From Sweltsa coloradensis (lineage: Eukaryota > Arthropoda > Insecta > Plecoptera > Chloroperlidae), in NCBI GenBank assembly GCA_024449915.1, contig JAMZAV010001839.1, positions 1-64,000 on the forward strand: a stretch of 64,000 bases of DNA, written 5' to 3'. How positions within the stretch are numbered: the stretch's first letter is position 1; every line of letters begins with the position of its first letter. Of the stretch, positions 47,185 through 58,712 are shown one piece after another. The notes under the pieces are model-generated. The model ran no database searches, was not told the DNA's origin, and saw nothing but the letters and a program-made list of their open reading frames with translations. The position numbers and the translations under genes were made by a program.

Positions 47185-50100
47185 CCTAAGAAGTTTGTCG
47201 ACTACATAATGTATTAGCAGCCTAGACAGGAACGGTAGTGATACAATTATCACCGCTGTTTCCCTCGGCTAAAACAGCGACGCTTATTTGCATAAAGTGC
47301 ACACACACAGACTTGTGACAGAGAAGAGGGGTAGATAATCTTGTTACACTCATGTTGAAGCATATTTCAACCTCTAACATCCAACCAGGAAACGAAATTT
47401 CTCACCCACGTGTTTTTATTGGATTAAATTATTAAATGAGCGAAGCGATTCACTCAAAACAAAACAACCTTTTCGTTGTGTATTGTGCTTGGCTGTCTGC
47501 AGTTAAGTAGAATATAACTCCTTAAAATAAGTGTTTATTGGACATCACATTGCTCTTTATTGATATTTTATTGTGGTATTTCGACTTATATTCAAAAGTC
47601 TCATTCAAAATGGAGGTTGGACAAAGGAAAAATAACAACAAGCCAAATAATAAAATAAATTATACAAAAAATGAACAGGAATCATAAACATAAAACACAA
47701 ACAAAATGAACACTTATTTAAAGAATTAATACCTATTATACTCGTTTCTATTATATAATATAGATAGCAAATATTTTGTGAAAATAAAGTAACTTTAAGT
47801 TCTGTGGAATATACCCCTAATATACTTAAAACTCTAAAAAAATATCTAAAAATGTAGATAATTTATTTTGCCATGCTGGGCCAGGCCTATTTAAGAAGTA
47901 TCTAACTTTATTAAGTAGTTACATGACATTGATTTAAGATAACCTCTGGAAGGGATTTGTTGCTTGCGTCCAAGTATTTGTACGGTCTCTTCAGCCTGCC
48001 AACCAATAAAGGTAGCTCATACGTAACGAATAAATCCAGGAGGTCACGGTCAAAATCCGCCACCGGCAATCCCGACTAAAAGTTTTTCAAGTTCTCTCCG
48101 GCCATGGAGGGTCCTCTAAAACAGCCCTTGACATTTCCTTCACAACTACTTAATCCCCCGAATTACCATCACCTGAAGAGGGTAACACTGAGTAAATCTC
48201 ATGTTTACGGAATAGAAGGATATTTTCAGCCGGTATTGCAATATGGTTTATTAAAGATTGCAGGCAATACTACACTTACAATCGGTTATTAGCTTAACGC
48301 GTAGTAATCGACACAAATATGTAACATATCACATTGTTTCAGTACATAACCTTGCAACGCAGATAGTATAAACCAAAGCATAATACTGACAGAATAGTGG
48401 CATGTTCATCAACAAATATTTGACCAATCAAATGTTTACTGTTATGTTACGTGGTAGGATTAGTTATAAGTAAATATTTAAACCCTTCCAGCGTTTGAGC
48501 TTTAAATCATTTTAAACTTTTGTCAAACACAAATATGTGATACTACATATTATAAATAATGTGTGTCTCGTCGCAAACTAATGATGATAAATCACTTTTG
48601 TATGACCCCGATTGCGCAGCACATTAATAGCATACTTTGTTTAAACTTATGGAACGAGCAAATGATTTGCTGTGCCAGACTTCACTCCCATTTAACAATA
48701 AAAGCGAATAAACTAAATTGGGTGTGGTTATAGTAAGCAAGGAAAATGTTTGCAGTTTTGAAGGTATAGAAATTTTCATATTTGTATGAATGGACAGTTC
48801 ACTGGACAAACTATTTCTATTTATAAAATAAATAGTTTTTTCCACATGACTGCTTTCAATACAGAAAAGTGTGTTTGCAATTAAGCCCCATGGGTATATT
48901 TAATTGAAACATTTTGTTTACAGATACGCAGACTCGTTCATTCGGGCATAATGTGGGCGGTCATTGGTATTGTAAAGAATAGTGGTGGTGGGTTTTGTGT
49001 ATTCACTGAATTAACTATACTAATTACAACTTATGACTGTAAAATTATCGACAATTTTAAGCTCAAAATAGTAAAACGATCCAATTTTTGTAATGGAAAC
49101 TGAGCAAACATCGTGGGGATTTTGGGGCTTAGTCCCAGGCCCAGGTATAGTAGACATAATGGCAAAACAACGTACTATTCGCCTTCTTGGCAACTATTGA
49201 AATCCAGGCAAGCCACTAATGAGAATTGTTGAACAATCTTACATTTTCATGTTATCCATGTATAAAAACTGCTCATTAGACGCAAGTACACATCGTTTGC
49301 GAAGCAGTTCAAGTTCTTTTTGAATAAAATAACTGTCTGCAGGCGTATATAGAGGAGAGCACTTCTTCCCCTTGCAATTAACATGATATCACCATTAGCT
49401 ATGTACAAAGCAGTACCATTCTGCCAGCTAAGCGACGATGATAATATCAGACTAGAAAGAAATCGTATTTGTTCTAACAAACAGATAAGTCACAGAGGAC
49501 GTTATTATTTTGTTCATTACTCGTTGGGATTTTAATGAAAGTTAAAAGAAATAGTTTGCAGTACGGCTTTGTTCTGTGAATCACGTGTAAGCTGGGAGGT
49601 TTCGTAATGGGACCGTGGATTTAGCAAGGAAATTATATAGTCAATGGTGAACTAGTTAGTATTGGATTTGAAGTCTAGACGAATTGATTACACTTTGCCC
49701 AAACTCATTTTGTGAAGAAAACATACATCGCTGTCGTTCTGCTCAAAAATCATTTCACGTTGACTTCTGGAATTTGCCTCGATATATTCTACAATGTTGA
49801 ACATAATCTTTATATTGTATTATTTTACTTTTGATTAACTTGATAATCAATCTGTATTTATTTAGTCTGTATTTCAATTTAATTCGATTTATTTATTTAT
49901 TTATTTGCATTTGTTGGAACAGAATTTTGGTGAAAATGTAAATGTAATCAATTGCATTATTTGTTTGTATGTTATTTTTTAATTATGCAAATGCTGTACA
50001 TTATGTTTTGTGAATAATGACATTATGTATTATCGCTAATTGAAAATCAGTTAAATTCATTGAATACGATATAATTCAAATCAATAGATAAACGAAATGA

Positions 50101-52910
50101 ATAACTGCTGAGTTAGTGAGACAACAAGTAGGCATTATCATTATGTTTCAATAACTAAAGTATAAAATTATAATAGATTTAATTCAATAATATTAAAGGA
50201 ATTGTAAATGAAACTAAGCTTTTTCCAAATAGTGATACAACCTACTCCGGTTCTTAATCTGTAGTACAAAAAACGAAATTGTTCTTATAAAGATAAATAT
50301 AAACATTGTTTGATGAATAATAGGAAATTCAGCTGTTAATACATAATAAATTTAACTTTAAAAAAGACTAAATATTTAACAAACAAACTACATCAACAAT
50401 TATAACACACAACAGACCCGATAAAAACATATATTAGGTGGTTAATTGGATCTGAACAATAATTTATTTATAAATCACTTTAAAAACTGGATATTTGTTT
50501 AATAATAGGGCCTACGTCTTTTGCGAATGGGAAAAAAGCGATTGAGGAATAGTTACGATAGGACAGAGCCTTCCAAGTGACTGGATTCTGAACACTTAGA
50601 ATATTTACACAAGAAATCAAACTCCAGATTGCATCCTAACTTTAAACCAGTTAAGTCGTGGGATATTGCAATTCCTTAAACCAATGTAATCCTTGTAACG
50701 GTTCCCTGAACTTATCCCATTGAAACAAGTGACACACATTGACAACCGTGGCATCTGCTTTAACACGTACTAGATTACATGATAGATTATCTTCATAGAT
50801 ACTTTATTACTTGGCCTAAGATGTAGGAAACACGTTATGAGTTGAACTCATGTTGACCCAAATTAAATATTAATGTTGAGTAAAATTAATTTCAGAAATT
50901 AAAACACCCTAGATTGTCGTGGTTTAGAAGCAGCAATAACCCCCTGGATCAACGAGTCATATCGTCTCATTATTCATAAATTTACATTTCATTAAAATAA
51001 CTTATAATTATTCAGATTGTGAATTAAAAATCGTTGAATAAATAAAAATAACATGCATGTATACTTTTGATGGAATTGCTCGACACAGTTCGGTTCAGCG
51101 AGCGTGGTTTAATGAAAATGTAAAACTAATTAATTATCGGTTTGGTTGATTTATTGAATATTTTTATTACAACAAAACTGAATCCATCAGATTTAAAATA
51201 AACGATCGTTCGGACAGCGAAGGTAAATAAAATACAACGTACACAAAGCTGTGCATACTTGTGACGAGTATTGTAAAGTGGTTGCAAGTGAGTATAGAGG
51301 AAATGAAGGGGGGTTTGAATGCGCTCTATACTAGATGCAAGAATAAATGAAACACGACATTAATAGAAACTGGCGACGTTTGCACTTCAATCGTTTGCGA
51401 AGAACTACATTAACTCTAATGCGGTATTTACACTGAAAATCGAGTATACGATAATTAACTAAGTCACTTTAAAACATAATGTATTTATTTTGTTTTGTGG
51501 GTAAATGAAAACAAATCTTAGCCAAGATGTATAGTTTGGCAGACAATTTTTTGTGTGAATAGAGTATGTAGTATACATTCATTTGTATAACTTATTATAT
51601 CACAAAATGTACGTAAAATAAGTGTTTTAAGTTATAGATGCAACATTGGTGAGCTGTTACATTTTTAAAAACTAAAAATGCTAATTATACTAACAAACAC
51701 GGTTGGTTTACCCATGTATATTGCAAATTGGTTTTGCATTAGTCTTAACTTTTTGGGGAAAATAACATTGTACTGATTTTAAAATATGTACATTGTCTAA
51801 ATGTAATGTTTTCCTTTAAAAATTGCAAGAAATTCCCTCACATTTAGCGTTTTTAAGGGTTTATCTCCGAAAATCAGTTCTTTGACCGAGTGGGTAAACT
51901 CTAAATACGACTGTTTTTATTTTATTTAAGAACATCACGATTATAACGAATCCAAAAATTGCTCTCAATGAAAGATATCGATGTAAAATGTGCAAATTGA
52001 AAATACTATTTTTTACACACCTCTTCTTAACGCACAATAAAAAAGATAAGATTCAACACATGGCCTACGAGAAGCAATGTTACTAAGGCGACCAAGTTAT
52101 CTGATGATTTAACACGTAAATTATAATATCCACAAGACTGCGAGTTATAACCGAATTAGGCAAACTCGATAACCGCCCCAATCATGATTAGCTCAACCTA
52201 ACTACGTTTCGGTAACATTCAAAATTGAATCATGATTGAATTAATGTGTTCGCCGGGAAATTATTGAGCTTGTCATTTGACGAGAAACTCAACGCCCAGA
52301 CATTATTGGGGTTGTGAAAATAGTGATGACAGTGGGGGGATTTGAATGCTCGAAATAGGGAGCAGGAATAGAAGGATGCTGATGATATTTAAGTAAATTA
52401 TAGAATAACGAATGGAAACTAACATTGTTAAATGATTTAAAATCTGGACATGATTGATATATTGGGTTTAGCTTCGAATTAACAGGCGATTTGAGTTAAC
52501 TGAAATTCCTTTTCAGAAAAGTTATTTTTCTTAAAATAAATATGTGCAAGTAATAGCATTAGTAATTCAAAATAAATACAATATATCAATAAACTTGCGA
52601 ATTATAAACCAAAAAGATAATATCAAAAGTATTGAGTTAGGTCAAGACAGAGAAATGGAATTGCGAAGTAAAAATATGAATGTTTTCCATTTTCTTGTTT
52701 TATCCTGGTATTGATTGATTCACAACGTTTATTATAGGCTAGATTAAGGCCAATGAGGCTTATCTTCCATCCAACTTTAAAAACACATCAATTTCATGAT
52801 TATGAACATAAAATAAAGAACGAAAAAAAGTCACAATAGCCATTACTCAGCAGAACCAAAAGGAATAGAAAGAAACTCTCAAACCACCTATTGGTGTGAT
52901 TAAAGAATCA
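47185..52910. other. intergenic, no gene seen
   Basis: Long AT-rich stretch with an (ATTT)n run near 49888-49907. A reversed fragment of the 18345/26475 repeat family lies near 51865-51905 (AGTTTACCCACTCGGTCAAA on the minus strand). No supported coding sequence. Confidence 0.55.
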
Positions 52911-53099
52911 TTAAAGTCTGTGTAGGTCGCATGCAGTGACACAAGATGGCGGGTTGCGCTCATCAGGGCCGTAGTTCGCGCCATTGTTGTCCAACAATAG
53001 CGGATTGTCATGAATGCAATCGTGCGGGTAATTGCACTCAAGGTGCACGGGGCGGGCAACCATAATGGACTTCGGGTAGAGGCTGGAGGTGATGCCGCA
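52911..53099 (-). CDS. possible terminal exon of a small Cys-bearing protein
   Basis: After a possible acceptor (TATAG|TGC at 53100-53101), 62 codons run to TAA at 52911-52913. They contain RPVHLECNYPHDCIHDNP, GANYGPDERNPPSCVTACDL and a short end HRL. Four Cys in the last 40 residues, a neutral to acidic composition and G+C well above the surroundings favour real coding sequence. No upstream exon could be joined with confidence, and the opposite strand also has an open frame here (53010-53237). Product unknown. Confidence 0.28.
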   Translation of the reverse strand, partial: CGITSSLYPKSIMVARPVHLECNYPHDCIHDNPLLLDNNGANYGPDERNPPSCVTACDLHRL

Positions 53100-54390
53100 C
53101 TATACCTCTACAAGCACCACGAGAAAGGAGGTATACGTCGAGCAAATCTATCATCAGAATTTATACAGACAATATTCAGTACATTTCTCAGTAAATTGCC
53201 GTTCGAGTTTAGAACAAATGTTAGAATACAACAATAAATCTTTATTGTGGTATCTCAAGCCTATGCTGTTACATAAAGATACAAATTAGAGCCAATTTAA
53301 AAAAAGAGTTTCATTGAATTTAAATTAAATCCCTAAAGAGTATCCCTTAGCTTGAGTTAAGAACCAGACAATGCACACATTCAGATTTAAATATATATAT
53401 TTAAAATTTAATTTTAAGATTGACGTACACATAATCTCATTAAGTTTATATTAAATGCATTTAGTTTACTTTTAAGATGAATGTTGATAATGCCATCTTC
53501 TGATTCATCGACACACTTGTAATTTTATGTGCAATTGTCAATAAATAACAATCAAATGATCGATGATTGACACAAGAGCATAAATGAGGATTTATATCAA
53601 ATGGTAAATTCAAGTGCATGCCCATATGTTTCATACGCCTCGCATTAAGCCTATATACACTACCTTGTAGAAACCAACAATTCAAAAAAAGTATGCATAT
53701 TTTTTTATTTTTTTCCCGAAAGTTTCAATCTTTATGAAAATAGCGATATTATTCAAAAAGCATATTTTGTTTTCCATTGAGTTACAGCAGTGTTTAATCA
53801 GGAGTTTACAGGTAATAACTTCGTATCAACTTTCCTATCGCTTAGTTCCTAGATGCAGTGTTCTCTTAGCGAAGGCAATACCTGCACTCGCTTGAGTAGC
53901 TCTATTGAACGAGATAAATAAACAATTAAGGTTAAACTAGATAGTATGTTCAAAACAAGCTTATTGTCTCACATAGTTGTTCAATTATACATTGCCAACA
54001 TAACACGTTGCAACTGAGCTGTGTGCATCGTCTACACAAACATAACCCATATTCTACGTTTGTGTTGCTAACGTATGTGCTGAATCAAGCTTTAGAATAT
54101 TAACAAGATAATTCACTCACCTACAATTTCATAAGTCTCTTCAAATAAATACTATCACATCTTTCTTATTTCATTGTTATTACTTTTGATTGTATTATAT
54201 TGTTTTGATAGACAATTTACAGGCCTAATGATTTTTTAGTTAATGGTTTTATTTATTGTACTTGTAGAGTGAATGTTTTGTTGGAACATGCGTAGAGATG
54301 TGCAAAAATGTTTTTTTAAAGTTTGTAAATTTGCGTCTTAAAAATAAAAATTCGCGATTTTTCGTTATTTACCAAAACAACAATTTGATT
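53100..54390. other. intergenic or intronic, nothing certain
   Basis: A minus-strand open frame at 53461-53685 with two Cys could be an exon but shows no domain and mediocre splice borders. Confidence 0.35.
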
Positions 54391-54760
54391 ATTACTCACT
54401 ACAATTCAGAAATTAAAAAAGTCCGCCCCAACCGGGAATCGAACCACGGATCTCCCGCATTCCAGGCAGGCTAGACCTAACCAGAGAGAAGAAGAGAAGA
54501 AGAGAAAACCACTAGACCATCAGGACGGGTACATTTTAAGCTCTGAATTGTAGTTGCATTATACATCTGAATGGATGGAACGGTACTGCAACGAATATCT
54601 GCTGCCTTTGAACTGACCACCAAACATTAATTATAATGTCATTACCTTTACGCAGGTATGAGCGAGGGTTTATTTCTCATTCGCCTGGAATACGGGAGAT
54701 CCGTGGTTCGATTCCCGGTTGGGGCGGACTTTTTTAATTTCAGAATTGTAGTAAGTAATA
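54391..54760. repeat. inverted pair of tRNA-derived repeats
   Basis: Arms 54391-54468 and 54683-54760 are near-exact inverse copies of about 78 bp. On the minus strand the left element has TGGTCTAGTGG (A box), a (TCTTC)n insertion, GGTTCGATTCCCGG (B box) and then a T run, as expected of a Pol III unit. CGTCCTG near its start can pair with TGGGGCG after the B box. The right arm carries the same B box on the plus strand. The loop shares CAACGAATATCTGCTGCCTT with 58510-58530. Confidence 0.7.
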
Positions 54761-54991
54761 ACAATTACACCCACGGGAGTGTTTCCCGAGTAACCAAATC
54801 GAGAAACAATTTGATAATGCAAACTTTAAAAAAAAAACGCTCAGTTTTAAATTATCAGCATCATAAATTCCAGGACAATTTAAAAGAAAAACAAGCACAA
54901 TTGAGAGTGAGAATCAGTTTAAATTTTAAGCTCAATTCAGCCTTCAGTTTCAAAGTTTTTGACAGTTTTTACCACCTGATTAATTTCGACT

Positions 54992-55011
54992 ACCCGGCAC
55001 CTCCACCAAAA
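54992..55011 (+). repeat. 20-nt motif, copy 5
   Basis: Exact ACCCGGCACCTCCACCAAAA, preceded by TTAATTTCGACT. Confidence 0.7.
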
Positions 55012-55096
55012 TTACGAAATTATGCATTTTTTGTGTTAATGTCCATATTTTGATACGAAGTATTTTGAGCTTACTCGCACACAATCGCACTTTATG

Positions 55097-55110
55097 ACCC
55101 GGCACCTCCA
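55097..55110 (+). repeat. 20-nt motif, copy 6 (partial)
   Basis: Only ACCCGGCACCTCCA is kept; the 3' part is replaced. Confidence 0.5.
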
Positions 55111-55150
55111 ACATATGTACCAGCCAGGATTAATTTAATTTCGATTAACT

Positions 55151-55170
55151 ACCCGGCACCTCCACCAAAA
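55151..55170 (+). repeat. 20-nt motif, copy 7
   Basis: Exact ACCCGGCACCTCCACCAAAA, preceded by TTAATTTCGATTAACT. The shared prefix with copy 5 suggests a local duplication about 159 bp apart. Confidence 0.7.
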
Positions 55171-55574
55171 CTTTAAAAAAAAAATTGGTTGAAATTTTGT
55201 GACCTAATTCCCGCTTAAAGGCATAATTGCTCATTTCGCCACTAGTTCGCGGTATAAACTAAAATATATGCGTTATAAATATATTTTCAAAACGTGGATG
55301 AAAATTGGATTCCTTAGAAATTATAGTAAATTAGCATTTCCCAGCATAGACAATACGCTAAGAAATATGGTAAAAAATAGTATAACCCAACATTAATTAC
55401 CTAAATGCACTGAACATAAAATAATGAAACTATAAAATTGTCCTCATTTTTCCTTCACTTGATTCACTTACTGCCTAAAAATACAAATTACTATAATAAT
55501 TGAAAAATATTAATTTTTATATAATTTGTTATATTATTGCTATATTAATCTGTGTACGTCATATATAAATATTA

Positions 55575-55580
55575 TTTATT
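55575..55580 (-). terminator. candidate polyadenylation signal for the 55818-57645 gene
   Basis: First AATAAA on the minus strand after the candidate stop at 55818, about 240 bp downstream. Confidence 0.25.
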
Positions 55581-55817
55581 TCAACAAATAAAGATACATA
55601 GTAAACTCAAAATGGTGAAGAGAATCAGAGATGGCATAGCCCCATAGCAAGTAATGCCTGATTCCCTTCATTACCTAAATAAAAATAGGATACAATAATA
55701 AGTCAATAAACAAGCAAATGTTATAGTATCAAAATATGAAATATGTTGTCATTTTCCTTTGTTATAAATAAATAACGCAATAAATCATACTATTGTTCAG
55801 GTAAAAGTTATTTCCAC

Positions 55818-57645
55818 TCATTCACCAACATCCCGAATCAGAGCCTCGCACGTCACGCATGAGCCACTTCTGTACGTAACTGAAGGACAGCTCACTACTC
55901 TATGCGTGCCTTCATGTCCCACGGCTATTAGCAACACTAGGTCACCCTAACAACACCTACCGCAATCGATACAATGTAACGGACGTGATTCCTACATGGG
56001 ACATTTTATTAAACAATTCACTTTCAAATAACAAATCGTTTGTAGCTCTTACGTGAGAATAGTGTTTTGTCCCACCCCTCTGAACAACCAAAGTCGGGAT
56101 TTTATCAATAATCGCATCGAGAATCTGCGTAGGGATTAGTTTTCCCAACTCCTCGTGGAAAAGAATATCGACCATTTTTCATCGTTTGAAAAGTGGAATA
56201 ACACATGCATTGATGTTATCGAACTTTCAGAAACGACGTATAGTAATTGCTTTTAAAGATAGCGGAAAAAGATAAAATGTTGAGAGAGTAAGAAATGATT
56301 TATGTTAACATAACACTTATCAATAAAATGTAAATATAACTATCCTCGAAGTTCTTTTTTCTCTAGAGGTCTACCCTGATGTTTTGTTCTAAATTTCGAA
56401 CACTTTAAATAACTCTAATTAGCTTTAAAAAGGCAGAAGTTTGGAAAAGAGTATCCTCACTTTATACAGGGCAAGATCGGAGGAGAAAGCTTGTGAAGGT
56501 TTGACGAGAAAATCCAAGACAATTTGTTCCAATACTTTCCCGGGTTGACCCAAGATATTTCTCAATTCCGCTGCCTCGGAAGTAATTGCAACGCTATACA
56601 CGTCGTGGAGCATCGATATTATTAAATACACGAATAACGAAATAAAATCCAGGAAATTGTTGGTATTTTTATTGTTTCACGTGTACCACAATCGAGTAGT
56701 TAAAACTCACATGGACATCATTAAACGAAAAGTCACTTTTCGTATGAATAGCCGATGTAGGGGTAGATTATGCAAGGTGCTTCAAGATTTAAGATGCTCT
56801 ATTTCCACAAAATACAAACACTAAATAATTACTATGTAATGTTTCATAGAGCATCACAAAATCATAATGTACCTATTAATTTGATGATTTTTTTAGAGCA
56901 GGTGAAGTTTAGTTGTAATAACTTCAATAAATTATACACTGCATTTTAATAAATAAAGAACAAGATTTTAAACAATATTTCGACGACTTATCAGTCGTTT
57001 AAATAAAACCCATGATAGTAAAATCTTGTTAGTTATTTATTAAAGTGCAGTGTATAGTCCAATAGAGTAAATACAACATAGTGTACCTGTTTTAGCAAGG
57101 TTTGTGGAAAGTATTTTAAAAAATAGTAAAATTAAGAAGATATAAACCTAAAACTATGATAACTATCGTACAATTAAATTATGCTAAATTTCCTACCCCT
57201 TACCCTCATGTTATCCTAACCCAATTTATCACAAATCTACATGAGTAAACTTGGCCCATTCATATATGCAGCGAAATGGAAATAAAAATGGGGTAAATCA
57301 GAGCGAAAGTATTCGCCACCTTCCGTGTTGTTTAGAACTTGAATCTCGTCTCTAGTTTTCCACATCCGCAGTGACGTGGAAACGTAACGAACCAGCGACA
57401 AGAAAGAATGCCAATATTTCCCACTCGTCTCGGGATGATTCCAGCACGCATCTCAGCTCTCCGCTGCCACCAAAGTAAAGAAACGGCGCTAACCACATCG
57501 CGTTCGTTCCGATGTTGGCGTCCTTGCGAATCCTTCCATGTGTAAGATGAGCAGAATATATTCCTAGTGTCCCAAAAGCTTCCTCGGAATCACGAAATAC
57601 ATCGACCAGCCAGGGAGAAATAAAAACGCGGATGGTTCTCTTAAG
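55818..57645 (-). CDS. candidate four-exon gene, product unrecognised
   Basis: A 97-codon open frame (57645-57352, no ATG) contains FRDSEEAFGTLGIYSAHL, AMWLAPFLYFGGSGELRC and DEWEILAFFLVAGSLRFHV. Its G+C is well above the surroundings. Downstream lie exon A (to 56461, donor GTGAGG), exon B (56151-56053, borders CACGAG| and |GTAAGA) and exon C (55946-55818, acceptor TTGTTAG|, stop TGA). A, B and C join in phase 0; B is 33 codons and C is 42. Exon A could start at ATG 56613 or at acceptor TATAG|C (56593), which fits a GA|GTGGGA donor at 57425. C encodes VVSCPSVTYRSGSCVTCEAL. No signal peptide found; family unknown. Exon C overlaps a possible tRNA-like scrap, a caution. Confidence 0.35.
56933..57056. 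mobile_element. TA-flanked palindromic MITE, 124 bp
   Basis: Arms TATACACTGCATTTTAATAA (from 56933) and its inverse ending TGCAGTGTATA (57056) pair over about 40 bp with few mismatches. An inner ACGACTTATCAGTCGT adds a second stem. TA at each end suits a Tc1/mariner-type insertion. In the candidate gene model it falls inside the first intron. Confidence 0.75.
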
Positions 57646-58339
57646 TTAATGTCGAGACTCTACGTGATATTATTGCCAAATAACTTCGCAGGGGATTTGG
57701 GCAATGTTATTGATTCCCGCATTATGGAGGTAGCCTACAAAACTACGCCCAAGAGGACGAAGCGACCATTGTCTGGGCTCGAAAAGCTTACAGCTCGCGT
57801 AATGACGTTAAAATCATTCGCGATGCACAGAAAGCCACTTCAATTCTTGTAATCTCCTTCCAACACAGGCCCGGGTATAAGATCAACCAACTATATTCTC
57901 GACCAATAAGAGACGACCTGTAGATTACGTCATCTTAAGAGCCGGGGGGTTTAATCCATCCTTTTTATGAAACTCTATCCCGGATAGTTAAAGCCGTGCA
58001 TTTGGTGAGGCTTGAGTTAAACAGGCAATCAAGTATCTAAATTGTTTGACCTGAGGGCATGTTGTAAGGGATTCTTGATTGGCAGGGGAATACTGCACGC
58101 AACGGACCACACCGCACCGCGCCACGCTATCCTATGTCAGACAGAGCTTCACGATTTGCAGACTGTAACACCGCATTTTAGTGAACATAAACCCACTCGG
58201 AATTTATATTTTTAATGACTAGACTATTTCTTAAATAATAAAAAAAAACACGTTGATTCATTTAGGTTTTACTAACAGACAAAAATATGAAAAAATGAAA
58301 TTAACAGGTATCGATTACTATGAATTAAAGAGGTTACAT
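57646..58339. other. flanking DNA, uncertain coding content
   Basis: 57649-57852 (+) has a 67-codon frame at higher G+C with no recognisable domain. It is head-to-head with the minus-strand frame at 57645. The rest shows nothing. Confidence 0.3.
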
Positions 58340-58610
58340 ACCAGGGATAATTCTAAAAAAAAAAAAACAAAAAAAATTCAACTCAACCAAGGATTAAATT
58401 TATGTAGTTTGCTTTGCGTACGCACTAACCACTAGACTAGATCAACGAGTCAGTAACTCATAACAAGTTCTGGATTGTTGCTGCGTTACACTTATGAATA
58501 TGTAATGGAATAGTAGGCAACGAATCTGCTGCCTTTGCCGTTTTTCCACCTACAGGAGAGTTTCCTGACTAACAGACAAGAGAAAATAAAGATCGTAGTT
58601 TTTCTTTCTT
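58340..58610. repeat. second copy of the 54391-54810 tRNA-derived repeat
   Basis: Shares ACCACTAGACTAGATCAACG, GGCAACGAATCTGCTGCCTT and GGAGAGTTTCCTGACTAACA with 54505-54800 in the same order. The tRNA-like head is degraded here. Confidence 0.55.
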
Positions 58611-58644
58611 TAAATAAACAATTAATATAGGTTGTTAACAACGA

Positions 58645-58712
58645 TAAGTGGTATGAGATTCGAACTCACATCCGTTGGTTGAAGCACCAACCGTATGAGC
58701 CAACGCGCAGGT
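58645..58712 (-). repeat. tRNA-like relic
   Basis: Minus strand GCGCGTTGGCTCATACGGTT (A-box side) then GTGAGTTCGAATCTCATACC (T arm). Both halves are better preserved than in the other relics, yet no matching acceptor stem or T-run terminator was found. Confidence 0.45.

Noticed and set aside
53461..53685. 74-codon minus-strand frame with Cys as an exon joining 53099
   Set aside because: Borders are weak and no phase-consistent join could be made.
58645..58712. Functional tRNA gene
   Set aside because: Both promoter boxes are present but the acceptor stem does not pair and no T-run terminator follows.
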